Below are positions 34,166 through 43,540 of a stretch of 64,000 bases of DNA, one piece after another. The position numbers and the translations under genes were made by a program. The notes under the pieces were generated by a model. It did no database searches, had not been told where the DNA came from, and worked only from the letters and a program-made list of their open reading frames with translations. This DNA comes from Holophagaceae bacterium (GTDB lineage: Bacteria; Acidobacteriota; Holophagae; Holophagales; Holophagaceae). The DNA lies in the NCBI GenBank assembly GCA_016720465.1, contig JADKKO010000003.1, forward strand, positions 62,001 to 126,000, written 5' to 3'. Numbering within the stretch: position 1 is the stretch's first letter; every line of letters starts with the position of its first letter.

Positions 34166-34957
34166 GTGGACAACAGAGGACCGGAGGACGCCTACGGGCA
34201 GATCCAGTACCGGGGGCTCATCGCCTGGCCCGAGCGCCTGCGGCGGGAGGCTCCGCTGCTGGAGCGGGTCCTCGGAACGGCACCGGTGAAGGCGATCCTC
34301 GATCTCGGCTGCGGCACGGGTGAGCACAGCCGTTTCCTGCGGTCGCTCGGTTACCAGGTGACGGGGGTCGACGCTTCCGAGGCGCAGATCCGGACGGCCC
34401 GGGAAGCGGATCCCGAGGCGGGGGATCCAGGCCCGGCGAAGTATGTCCTCGGCGGGTTGGACCGCCTTGAGACCCTCGTCCCGGAGGGATACGGAGGGGC
34501 CATCTGTCTGGGCAACACCCTGCCGCACTTCACGGAACCAGACATCCTCCAGCGGGTCTTCACGGAACTGGCCAGCCGTCTGGTTCCAGGCGCGCCTTTC
34601 CTGCTTCAGCTTCTGAACTACGACCGGATCCTGGACCGGGGCGAACGCGCCTTCCCGCTGAACCTCCGGCCCGGCGGGACCGATGGCGGGGAAATCGTGT
34701 TCTTGCGCCTGATGACCTCCCGGCCCGATGGATCCGTCATCTTCACCCCCGCCACCCTGCGCTACCGGCCAGGGATGGAACCGCCCCTGGAGCTGGTCTC
34801 CGCCCAGAATGTCCACCTCCACGGGTGGCGCCGTTCCGAGCTGGAGGAGCCCCTCCGCAACGCGGGATTCGAAATGCGCGGCGCCTTTGGCAGCGTGGGC
34901 GGGGATCCCTGGCACACCGAGGCTTCGGACCTGGTCCTGTGGGCGGCCAAGGTCTGA
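34166..34957 (+). CDS. Class I SAM-dependent methyltransferase
   Basis: 263 residues. The SAM motif I is ILDLGCGTGEHSRFL, followed by VTGVDASEAQIRTA (acidic ribose site) and AICLGNTLPHF at motif IV. Later strands (FLLQLLNYDRIL, LVLWAAKV at the end) complete a class I fold, similar to small-molecule methyltransferase family 25/31 proteins. The GTG at 34166 has GGAGG five bases upstream. It follows lpxK on the same strand and may be in its operon; a strong hairpin (35047-35075) ends the unit. The acceptor is unknown. Confidence 0.85.
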   Translation: MDNRGPEDAYGQIQYRGLIAWPERLRREAPLLERVLGTAPVKAILDLGCGTGEHSRFLRSLGYQVTGVDASEAQIRTAREADPEAGDPGPAKYVLGGLDRLETLVPEGYGGAICLGNTLPHFTEPDILQRVFTELASRLVPGAPFLLQLLNYDRILDRGERAFPLNLRPGGTDGGEIVFLRLMTSRPDGSVIFTPATLRYRPGMEPPLELVSAQNVHLHGWRRSELEEPLRNAGFEMRGAFGSVGGDPWHTEASDLVLWAAKV

Positions 34958-35043
34958 TCTCGACTCGCGATCAGTGGCTCCGCCGGCATGGCCGGCCTGG
35001 ATCGCAGAGCAGAAAATGGATGGAATGACGCAGGCCCCGCCAT

Positions 35044-35077
35044 GAAAAAGGGCCGCCCGGGAGCGGCCCTTCTTTGC
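35044..35077. terminator. Bidirectional hairpin terminator
   Basis: AAAGGGCCGC and GCGGCCCTT form a GC-rich stem around CCGGGA, with AAAAAG before it and TTCTTT after it. It lies between two convergent genes (methyltransferase on + and the PHP protein on -) and can serve both strands. Confidence 0.75.
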
Positions 35078-35092
35078 GTCATTCCGCCAGGC

Positions 35093-38000
35093 TCAGTAGA
35101 CCTTGAACTTGCGGAAGCCTGAATTGCCGGTGCCCGACGGATTGGTCACGGTGATGGGGCCGTAGGTGGCGCCCGCCGGGACGATGGCCTTAAGTTGCGT
35201 CGCGGACACCAGGGTGAATGCGGCGGAAACGCCGTTGAACCTCACCGCGGTGGTGCCGGTGAAATTCGACCCCAGGATGGTGACTTCCGTGCCGACCGGA
35301 CCTGAACTGGGCGAGAAGGATGTGATCACAGGCGCCAAGGAGACGACCGTGAAGGCCTCGGAGGTGAACCCGTAGCAGGTGGCGGTGGTGAGCAGGATCC
35401 GGCCCGAGGTGGCCCCAGCGGGGACCGTGGCCTGGACCTGCGTGGGCGAGAGGACGGTGAAGGCCGCGAGCAGGCCGTTGAACCGCACCGCGGTCAGGCC
35501 CGTGAAGTTGCCGCCCGTCAAGGTGACAACCGTCCCCGCCGGGCCGGAGCTGGGCGAGAAACCGCTGATGTCCAGGGCGCAGGCGGGCAGGAGATTGACA
35601 TTCAGCGTCACGGTGGCGAGGTTGGAGGTCAGGCTTCCATCGCTTGCCCGGTAGGTGAACGTATCGGTGCCGCTGAACGTGGAGGACGGGGTGTAGGTGA
35701 AGCTGCCGTCCGAAGCCAGGGACAAGGTTCCGTGGGCGGGTCCAGAGACCAGGATCGCGCTCAGGGCGGGGCCGTCCACATCCGTATCGTTCCCGAGCAC
35801 GCCCGGGGCAGGCACAGTGAAGGCAAAGTAGGTTGGCACCGCGTAGACGTCGTTCCCCGCGATGGGAGCGTCGTTCACCGGATTCACGGTCAGGCTGATG
35901 GTGACCGGCAGCGAATCCAGCGCGCCATCGTTCACCTTGAAAGTGAAGCTGTCCGGGCCGCTGTAATTGGCGGAGGGCGTGTAGGTCAGGTTCGGGACCG
36001 TGCCGGCAAGGGCGCCATGGGTGGGATTCGTAACCACTGTAAAGGCAAGGGCGGAGCCTTCGGGATCGCTGCCGGTCAAGGTGATTGGCAGAGCTGTGTC
36101 TTCATCGGTGCTCAGGCTCTGGGCGCCTGCCACGGGCTGGCCATTCACGGTGAAGATGAAGTTGTCGCTGGCGCTGGCGCCAAAGGCATCCGTGACGGTG
36201 ATGGTCACCAGGCTCGTGCCGGACTGGTCCGCGACCGGCGTGAGGGTTAGGGTCGGGCTCCCGGCGCTGCCACCGAAGATAATGCTGGCCGCCGGAATCA
36301 ACGATGGGTTCGACGAGGTGGCCGAGAGCGCGAGGCTCAGAGGTAGTTCCGTGTCGTTCACTGTGAAGGCCACGGAGCCCAGGACCGTGTTGGTGTTGGT
36401 GGTCTGGGAGGGGATGTCCGAGATGGTCGGCGCGTGGTTGTAGATGTGCACGCCCAGCCGGTCGGTCAGGATGGCCGTCCCGCCTGCGTTCACGGCGGCC
36501 AGGGAGGTGGTCGCCGGAGGCGGATTCCCGGGAGTCACGATGGTCCATTCCGAAAAGGTGTAGGTGGGGTTGGGTGTCGTGACCGCAAAATTCCGGAAGT
36601 AAGAGGTGTCCTTGCCCTGGGAGGTAACGCTTGGACCCGAGGCTGTGGTGGTCGTTCCCACCCACGCCACGGTGGGCTCGCCGACAACATCGGTGCGTGC
36701 GAGATAGCCCGCATAACCCTTCACTTGCTCTGTCGTGATGAAGAAGATGTCATCCCCATTGAAATTCGCCACGCTGCTGGCGTTGGTGGGGGTGCCCGTG
36801 ACGTTCGCCGCGGACGGAGTGACCGTCGCGGTGTTCTTAAAGAGTCGTGTCTCACCCGCGGCCATGGCCGGAATCGGGAAGGTCGTCTGGAAGGCAGAAT
36901 CGAGCGGAGCGGCCGGCTTGGGGGAGGCATTCACCCAGCCCTGGGGGTTCGACCAGAGGCCGATGTACAGGATGTTGGTGACGCCGTCGTAGGCGCCGGT
37001 CCCCACATTCGTGATCTCGATCCACTTGTTGGTGCCGCTGCTGCCCTCGTAGAACTGGGTGATGATGAGCTTGGATTGCCCGCTGGACGCGCCCACGGTG
37101 ACAGCCACATCCCGGAAGGAACTCAGGCCCTCGGGATCCGTGACGGTCACGCGCACCGTGGCGCTGCCCGTCAGATCCGGCGCCGGTGTGATGTCGAGGG
37201 TGAGCGAGGCGCTGGAGCCGCCCAGCGCCAGATTGGCGTTGGGGATCAGCGTGGGGTTGACGGTGGTGACCGCCGTGACCGTCAAGGCGCTGGCGGCGCT
37301 CTCGGCGTCTCCAACGGTGAACGGAATGCCGAGGATGGGCACATTCGGCTGGGTGATCTGGGCGGGGATGGCGGTGATGGTGGGGGCGGTGTTGGATGCC
37401 GCGCTGGGATTGACGATCACGAGGCGTGTGGCGCTGCCCGTGGCGCCCAGGTCGTCCGTGGCCGTGTAGGTCACGGTGAAGGTGGTGGGTGCGGCGCCGC
37501 CATTCACGAAGGTGTGGTTGACGCTCGGGCCGGTGCCCGTGCCGCCGTCGCCAAAGGTCCAGTCCTGGTTGGTGATGGATGTGTGGGTAGTTGTGGCTGA
37601 TCCCGTGAACGCCACATTGGTGCCCGTGGCCACCGTCACGGTGGCCGAAGGGGAAGTGATGGAGGCGCTCACGGCGCCCGCCGCCTCGCTCACCCAGATG
37701 GGGGCCGACCAGAGCGAGTCGCCGTTGTCCTGGATGATGGATGCGTAATAGAAGTGCTCGCCTGCAGTGGGCGTGATGGTGAGGGTGCTCAGGCCGTCGC
37801 TGAGCTGGGTCACCGTGCCGTTGCGGCCGGGCACGCCTTCCCAGATCTTGATGCTGCTTGCGCTGCGGAGGACATTGGTGCTGCTGAAATAGACATTCAG
37901 GGTCAGGGATCCGCTGTTGTTGATGCGGTCGCCCATGATGGCGCTGCCCGCCGTGAGCATGATCTGGCTGCTCTTGTCCATGGTCGCGAAGGCGTGGCGG

Positions 38001-39412
38001 GCCTTCAGGGCGTTCACGAAAGCGTTCAGCGTCAGGGTCGTGCCGGTGGGCAGCAGCACGCCGGTGCGGTTGGGGTAGCTCAGGCCCCAGTTGGAGCAAT
38101 GGTTGTCCTGGTCCGTGGTGGGCGCGACGTGGTAGCCGGCCTCCAGGATCTTGTTCCAGGTGCTGGTGTAGAAGCTGCGCCTGGTCTCAGATTCCGTGGT
38201 GTTCGGGGAGAACGCGTTGGTGTTCATCACTTCGCAGAGCGCCATCACTTCATCGCCATCGGCGGTATAGACCAGGGTTCCGAACTGGCTCGAGGAGGGG
38301 TGGTTGAATTGCCCCACCCAGCCCTTGGATTTCATGAAGGTATAGAGAGGGGGATAATCACTCTTGGTGGTGAAGTAGTCCCCAAGGAGCTGGCCGCTCG
38401 CGTTGTATTCCCAGGTGGCCAGGCCATCGGGGTTGATGATGTTTAGGTGGCCGCCATTATTGATGACGCCCCACTCCATGCCATACATGGCGAGGAAGCC
38501 GGGGTGGTCCGTCCGGTAGGTCGAGGCGGCGGCCAGGCCCGAAGCGAAGAGCGCCGATCCATGGTTGGGATCCGCAGGGTCCATGGCGGTGTTGGTGCCC
38601 GTGGATCCGTCGAACATGTGGTTGTGCTCGGAGGTCAGCAGGAAGTCTCCGCCAGCCTGGACGCGCATCATTTCATAGGCGATCGCGGGTCCCGAAGTGC
38701 CCCCCTGCGGGACTTCCGAACCGCTGCAGGATGCGGGAGCCGTGCCGCCATCGCTGTGGTTGGTCTGGCTGTGCATGTTGCCGAAGTAGATCGTGTAGGG
38801 CAGCGAGGCCGGGGCCGGGGCCGAACCTGGCGCCAGGGCCGGGCGGAAGCCGCCGGCGCTGACGGGCAGGTCGAGGGCGGGCACTTTCAGGCGCGGCGCG
38901 GGGCCGACGCAGATCGTGGTTTCCTCGGTTGCGGCCTCGTCGATGCTCGTGGCGAGGTGGGCCTCCACGCGGTCCGGCTGGTTTCCACCGGGATAGTAGC
39001 GGTAGGCCGCCTGGGCCATGGGTTTGGAGGTCAGGCGCAAGGTGTAGAAACCTCGCTCCAGGGCGCGGCCGGCGGCATCCTTGCCGTCCCACGCGATGCG
39101 CTGGGATCCAGAGCCGCCCACCAGGAAAGTCTCGCCGTGCCAGGTACCGCGCACGAGGCCCTGGGTGTCCACCAGCTCCAGGCGCCAGGCGCCGACGGTC
39201 AGGGCTTCGGCGTCCAGGAAGCCAAAGCCCACTTTGAAGGTCCGCGCTTCGCCCAGTTCACCCACGAAGGGCGCCCAGAGCGCTGCCTCGAATTCATGGT
39301 GGTCGGGATGGGCGATGCGCACACCCGGCGCCAAAGGCACCTGGGCGGTGAGGGAGACCCACGCCAGCAGGGCAAAGAGGCAACGGGACAAATACCGCCG
39401 GAAGGGGTTCAT
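35093..39412 (-). CDS. Secreted PHP-type metallohydrolase fused to PKD, cadherin-like and IPT/TIG repeats
   Basis: 1,439 residues. Signal peptide at 1-24. A FlgD-like Ig module (about 95-135) precedes a PHP/CehA-like metal-dependent hydrolase domain at about 200-510, with H214 and H219-S-D221 (MHSQTNHSDG), E262-H263 (LTSEHNH) and H371 (FNHP) as likely ligands. After this come a PKD domain (DWTFGDGGTGTG), Ig/cadherin-like repeats, a lamin-tail-like domain (IITQFYEGSSGTNKWIEI), VCBS-like repeats (GNDTDVDGPAL) and two IPT/TIG domains at the C-terminus (FSPSSGPAGTVVTLTG, FSPSSGPVGTEVTILG). It ends without a recognisable anchor or sorting motif. GGAG precedes the ATG. Likely exported and surface-associated; substrate unknown. 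Confidence 0.85.
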   Translation of the reverse strand: MNPFRRYLSRCLFALLAWVSLTAQVPLAPGVRIAHPDHHEFEAALWAPFVGELGEARTFKVGFGFLDAEALTVGAWRLELVDTQGLVRGTWHGETFLVGGSGSQRIAWDGKDAAGRALERGFYTLRLTSKPMAQAAYRYYPGGNQPDRVEAHLATSIDEAATEETTICVGPAPRLKVPALDLPVSAGGFRPALAPGSAPAPASLPYTIYFGNMHSQTNHSDGGTAPASCSGSEVPQGGTSGPAIAYEMMRVQAGGDFLLTSEHNHMFDGSTGTNTAMDPADPNHGSALFASGLAAASTYRTDHPGFLAMYGMEWGVINNGGHLNIINPDGLATWEYNASGQLLGDYFTTKSDYPPLYTFMKSKGWVGQFNHPSSSQFGTLVYTADGDEVMALCEVMNTNAFSPNTTESETRRSFYTSTWNKILEAGYHVAPTTDQDNHCSNWGLSYPNRTGVLLPTGTTLTLNAFVNALKARHAFATMDKSSQIMLTAGSAIMGDRINNSGSLTLNVYFSSTNVLRSASSIKIWEGVPGRNGTVTQLSDGLSTLTITPTAGEHFYYASIIQDNGDSLWSAPIWVSEAAGAVSASITSPSATVTVATGTNVAFTGSATTTHTSITNQDWTFGDGGTGTGPSVNHTFVNGGAAPTTFTVTYTATDDLGATGSATRLVIVNPSAASNTAPTITAIPAQITQPNVPILGIPFTVGDAESAASALTVTAVTTVNPTLIPNANLALGGSSASLTLDITPAPDLTGSATVRVTVTDPEGLSSFRDVAVTVGASSGQSKLIITQFYEGSSGTNKWIEITNVGTGAYDGVTNILYIGLWSNPQGWVNASPKPAAPLDSAFQTTFPIPAMAAGETRLFKNTATVTPSAANVTGTPTNASSVANFNGDDIFFITTEQVKGYAGYLARTDVVGEPTVAWVGTTTTASGPSVTSQGKDTSYFRNFAVTTPNPTYTFSEWTIVTPGNPPPATTSLAAVNAGGTAILTDRLGVHIYNHAPTISDIPSQTTNTNTVLGSVAFTVNDTELPLSLALSATSSNPSLIPAASIIFGGSAGSPTLTLTPVADQSGTSLVTITVTDAFGASASDNFIFTVNGQPVAGAQSLSTDEDTALPITLTGSDPEGSALAFTVVTNPTHGALAGTVPNLTYTPSANYSGPDSFTFKVNDGALDSLPVTISLTVNPVNDAPIAGNDVYAVPTYFAFTVPAPGVLGNDTDVDGPALSAILVSGPAHGTLSLASDGSFTYTPSSTFSGTDTFTYRASDGSLTSNLATVTLNVNLLPACALDISGFSPSSGPAGTVVTLTGGNFTGLTAVRFNGLLAAFTVLSPTQVQATVPAGATSGRILLTTATCYGFTSEAFTVVSLAPVITSFSPSSGPVGTEVTILGSNFTGTTAVRFNGVSAAFTLVSATQLKAIVPAGATYGPITVTNPSGTGNSGFRKFKVY

Positions 39413-39638
39413 GGAAACTCCGAAAGGGTGGGCTGGATCAAAGGTCAGACTGTCTAGAGTCTCTAAACCGTCGCCGAAAAACAGTGAAATTTGCGTCACA
39501 TTTCCACGTATCCAGGCGCACCCTCGAGGAGGCTCAGCCACGGCGCGGATTCGATATGAAAATCCGGGCCGAGGTTTGATCCGCGGTTATCAGGTGAAGG
39601 TGCTTCGTCGCCCGATGCCTCCGTGTGGACTGGCCTGT

Positions 39639-40925
39639 TCAATGGCCGGCCAGCAACCGTTCGAGGTAGCGCGACTTCACCTGCCGGGACGCTAGGGCTT
39701 GTTTTAGAGGCGGAAGTTTCAGCACCGCGCCGAGGATGCCGGCCACGGCGCGATGTCCGTAGGAGGACTGGCCGTCCACCAGCAGCTCCGCAAGCTGGCC
39801 TCGTTCGATGGCCATCATCACCACGCGGTGAGCGGTATTCGCTGGAGTCAACACCCGGATCGCCCGTCGCCTGAGTTTGATGGCGCTGCGGGAACACGTC
39901 CTTACGCAGACGCCGCATCCCAGGCAGGGTTCCTCGTCTAGTTTCGCGGCCTTCATCTGCGGGTGGCTGGGATCGTGGGCCGAGACCAGGCTGAGCGCCT
40001 CCACCGGGCAGGCGGCGACGCACTTCCCACAGCCATTGCAGCGCGCCGCATCGAGTTCCGGCAGGTAGTTGGTGGTGTGGACCGGCCGCATGAACCCGAA
40101 GCGCCGCGCGGCCACCATGGCTTCGCAGCAGCACCCGCAGCAATTGCAGATGAACCCGACCTTCTCGCGGACGTTCTCGCCGAACTGGACGAGGCCCCGC
40201 TCCCGCGCCTGCTGCAACAGGTCCAGGCATTCCGCGGCCTCCACCCGGCGGGCGTTGCCGTGTCGGACGAGGGAATCGGCGCTGTTCCCGAAGGTCATGC
40301 AGATGTCCATGGGGGCGTCGCAGGCCCGGCCCAGATGGGACATCTTGTGGCGGCAATAGCAGAGGCCGATGCCGATGGCCCTGCTGCCCGCCACCACGCC
40401 GCTGGCGCGTTCATAGTCCAGCACGGTCAGGGCGCCGTCCGTTTCTGGAATGGCCGTTTCGTCCACGAAGACGCGCCCCAGTTGGGTCTCGCCGGTGGCA
40501 AAGAGCTTCCGGACGAAGTCCTCCTCCACGTTCAGGTACTGGTGGAAGAGTTCAGACAAAGCCTTCTGGTCCAGGTCGCCCCGGACCCGCATGAGTGAGA
40601 ATTCGAAGAACCCTGCCATGGGCGGCGGCAGCACGTAGCGCGTCTCCTCGCCATGCTGGAGATCCAGCAGGAAAGCCCGGCCGGCGAGGCCATCGAGCAC
40701 CTTCCGGGCCTCCGCCTCGGGTACCTTCCAGAGCTCCGACGCGCGCTTGGCGGTGAAGGGACGGATGGGCAGCCGGGCCAGCAGCGCCGCCTCCCGCTCG
40801 CTCACCAGCAGCTTCAGGATCCGGAACAGCAGTTCCGACGGTGGCGCGCCTTGGGGGAACCTGTTCAGCCGCTCGGCGAGCTGTTCGAAGCTCCCGTTTC
40901 CACCTTTCAAGGTCCGATGTCCCAT
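39639..40925 (-). CDS. 4Fe-4S cluster protein with N-terminal winged-helix-like region
   Basis: 428 residues. Residues 15-130 are helical and winged-helix-like (FTAKRASELWKVPEAEARKVL). The centre has a Cys-rich segment (GLCYCRHKMSHLGRACDAPM, ICNCCGCCCEAM) and the C-terminal half two ferredoxin-type CxxCxxCxxxC motifs (CNGCGKCVAACPVEAL and CLGCGVCVRTCSRSAI), predicting two 4Fe-4S clusters plus possibly one more. Members occur in anaerobes as unnamed ferredoxin-like proteins. It starts 14 bases after the glgP stop on the same strand, with GGAGG upstream, so it is probably co-transcribed with glgP. Role unknown: electron carrier or redox-sensing regulator. Confidence 0.8.
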   Translation of the reverse strand: MGHRTLKGGNGSFEQLAERLNRFPQGAPPSELLFRILKLLVSEREAALLARLPIRPFTAKRASELWKVPEAEARKVLDGLAGRAFLLDLQHGEETRYVLPPPMAGFFEFSLMRVRGDLDQKALSELFHQYLNVEEDFVRKLFATGETQLGRVFVDETAIPETDGALTVLDYERASGVVAGSRAIGIGLCYCRHKMSHLGRACDAPMDICMTFGNSADSLVRHGNARRVEAAECLDLLQQARERGLVQFGENVREKVGFICNCCGCCCEAMVAARRFGFMRPVHTTNYLPELDAARCNGCGKCVAACPVEALSLVSAHDPSHPQMKAAKLDEEPCLGCGVCVRTCSRSAIKLRRRAIRVLTPANTAHRVVMMAIERGQLAELLVDGQSSYGHRAVAGILGAVLKLPPLKQALASRQVKSRYLERLLAGH

Positions 40926-40939
40926 GGCGTCGTCGCCTC

Positions 40940-43428
40940 CTACCTTGCGGGAATCTCCACGGGCGACACCTTCCAGATATCGCGGCAATAGTCGCGGATG
41001 GACCGGTCGGAGGAGAAGTGGCCCATGCGGGCGACGGTCAGGATCGCTCGGCGGGTCCATGCGGCAGAGTCGCAGAAATCCTTGGAGGCCTGTTCTTCTG
41101 CCTCGACATAGGCCCGGAAGTCGCTTAGCACCATGTATTCATCCCAGCCCAGCAGCGAATGGATCAGCGGCGCATACCGCTCGCGGTCGCCGCCGGAGAG
41201 GCGGCCCGATCCGATCAGGTCGAGCGCCGCGCCCAGCTCCGCGTCGCGCTCCGCCAGCTCCCGCGGCCGGTAGCCCCGGGCCTTGGCCTCGCGCACTTGC
41301 TCCGCGGTGAGCCCGAACAGGTAGAAATTCTCCGCGCCCACCTGCTCGCGGATTTCCACATTGGCGCCGTCGAGCGTGCCGATGGTCAAGGCGCCGTTCA
41401 ACGACAGCTTCATGTTGCCTGTGCCGGACGCTTCCTTTCCGGCCGTGGAGATCTGCACGGACAAATCCGCCGCGGGGTAGATGCGCTCGGCGATCTTCAC
41501 GTTGAAGTCCGGAACGAACACGACCGAGATCCACTGTCTCGCCGCAGGATCAAGCCGGATCCAGGCCGCCACATCATGGATCAGCCGGATCACGAGTTTG
41601 GCCATGAAGTAGCCTGGAGCGGCCTTTCCGGCGAACACGAAGGTGCGCTTGACCGGGGCAGAAGCCCGGCCTGGATCCGCTGGCAGGAGGTGATGACGTT
41701 CAGGAGGTTCAGGACCTGCCGCTTGTATTCATGGATCCGTTTCACCTGGACGCTGACCAGCGTGTCCGGGTCCAGGTCGAGCCCCGTGGCCAGGGCCACG
41801 TGCTCCGCCAGCAGCCGCTTGTTTTCCTGTTTCGCGCGGCGAAAGGCCTCCCCGAAGGCGGCATCGTCCGCCAGCGGCTCGAGCTTGCGCAGCCGGTCCA
41901 GGTCCACCTGCCAGCCATCGCCCACGGCTTCCGTGACCAGCCGGGCGAGGCCTGGATTGGCCAGGGCGAGGAAGCGCCGCGGGGTCACGCCGTTCGTCAC
42001 GTTCGAGAACCGCTCCGGATACATTTCCGCGAAGTCCCGCAGAATGGTCTCGCGCAGCAGGTCCGAGTGCATCTCGGCCACGCCGTTCACCGCGTGGCTC
42101 CCGACGCAGGCCACATGCGCCATCCTGACGCAGCGGTCGCCGTGCTCGCCGATGAGGGACATGCGCTGCACGCGGGCCTCGTCGCCGGGGTACTTGGCGC
42201 GCACCGCGGACAGGAAGCGCTGGTTGATCTCGAACACGAGCTCCAGATGGCGCGGCAGGAGGCTTCCGAACAGGGGCAGCCCCCAGGTCTCCAGCGCCTC
42301 CGGCAGCAGGGTGTGGTTCGTGTACCCGAAAGAAGCTGTCGTAATCTCCCAGGCCTCCTCCCAACCCAGGAAGTACTCGTCCACCAGGATCCGCATCAAT
42401 TCCAGGACCGCGAGCGCCGGGTGCGTGTCGTTGAGCTGGATCGCGTATTTTTCGTGGAAGAGGTGGATGGCCGGCACCCGCTGCAAGTAGATGCGGACCA
42501 TGTCCCGCAACGAGCATGCGACGAGGAGGTACTGCTGCTCCAGCCGGAGCTGCCGGCCCGCAAGCACCACATCGTTGGGATACAGCACCTTGGAGATGGT
42601 CTCGCTCCGCACCTTGTCCTCGACCGCACGGTAGTAGTCGCCAGCGTTGAAGGCCTGGAAGTCGAAGGACTCCGAAGCGACTGCGTGCCAAAGCCGGACG
42701 AAATTCGCGTTTTCCGTGCCGTATCCAAGCACCGGCGTGTCATACGGCATCCCGTTGACGATCCGGGCGGGCGTCCATTTCACGCGCAGGTTGCCTTGTT
42801 CGTCCGTGTGGTGGTGCGTCGACCCGCCGAATCCAACGGGGTGGAGGATTTGCGGGCGCGGAATCTCCCATGGGTTGCCGTAGCGCAGCCATTTATCAGC
42901 GATTTCAACCTGCTGTCCCGCTTCGATCTTCTGGTCGAAGATGCCGTATTCGTAGCGGATCCCATACCCGATGGCGGGAATGTCCAGGGTCGCCAGGGAG
43001 TCCATGTAGCAGGCTGCGAGCCGGCCGAGCCCGCCATTGCCTAATCCCGGCTCCTCCTCGTGGGCCAGCAGCGCGTCGAGGGACAGGTTCAAGGGCGCGA
43101 GGGCTTCGCGCACCGCAGGTTCGATCTGGAGGCAGAGGATATTGTTTCCCAGCTGCGGCCCAAGCAGGAACTCCGCGGAAAGGTACGCCACGGTGCGGCA
43201 GCCCTGCTCGAAATAGGTCCGCGCGGTGCGCGTCCAGCGCGAGAGCAGGCGGTCCCGCACGACGTAGGCGAGGGCGAGGTAGTGGTCGTTGAGCGTAGCG
43301 ACCGCGGGGAACTTGGCCTGCTGGTAGAACAGTTTTTCGATGAAGTCCCGCCGCAGCGAATCGGCATCGACGGGGATCACCGCGTCGTCGAAACCAACCC
43401 GTGAGGAAAGGGGAGGCAGGCTTTCCAT
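40940..43428 (-). pseudogene. glgP: Glycogen/alpha-glucan phosphorylase, reading frame broken
   Basis: Both halves of a glycogen phosphorylase are present in different frames. The 5' half starts at ATG 43428 (GGAGG upstream) and runs to near 41655: GNGGLGRLAACYMDSLATL, NDTHPALAVLELMRILVDE, VTNGVTPRRFLALANP and KRIHEYKRQVLN are standard. The 3' half begins around PVKRTFVFAGKAAPGYFMAK and holds the PLP lysine motif GTGNMKLSLNGALTIGT. The break lies at the G run 41655-41658; one extra base would restore a single frame of about 829 codons, the normal length. The substitution pattern of both halves looks intact, so this may be a sequencing error, a recent mutation or a slippage site. It releases glucose-1-phosphate from glycogen. 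Confidence 0.85.
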
Positions 43429-43540
43429 GGTTTCCTCCGCACTACGGAGACTTTGCCCGCCGAGTGTACGCTCTCGAATGCGGGATGGACGCACAAAAGA
43501 CGCGGGAGCGGGTAATCTGGAGAACCAACCCCGGTGCCCC

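Noticed and set aside
36434..39457. Several long plus-strand frames opposite the PHP protein
   Set aside because: They are artefacts of the high GC third position; the minus-strand protein has clear domains, a signal peptide and a ribosome site.
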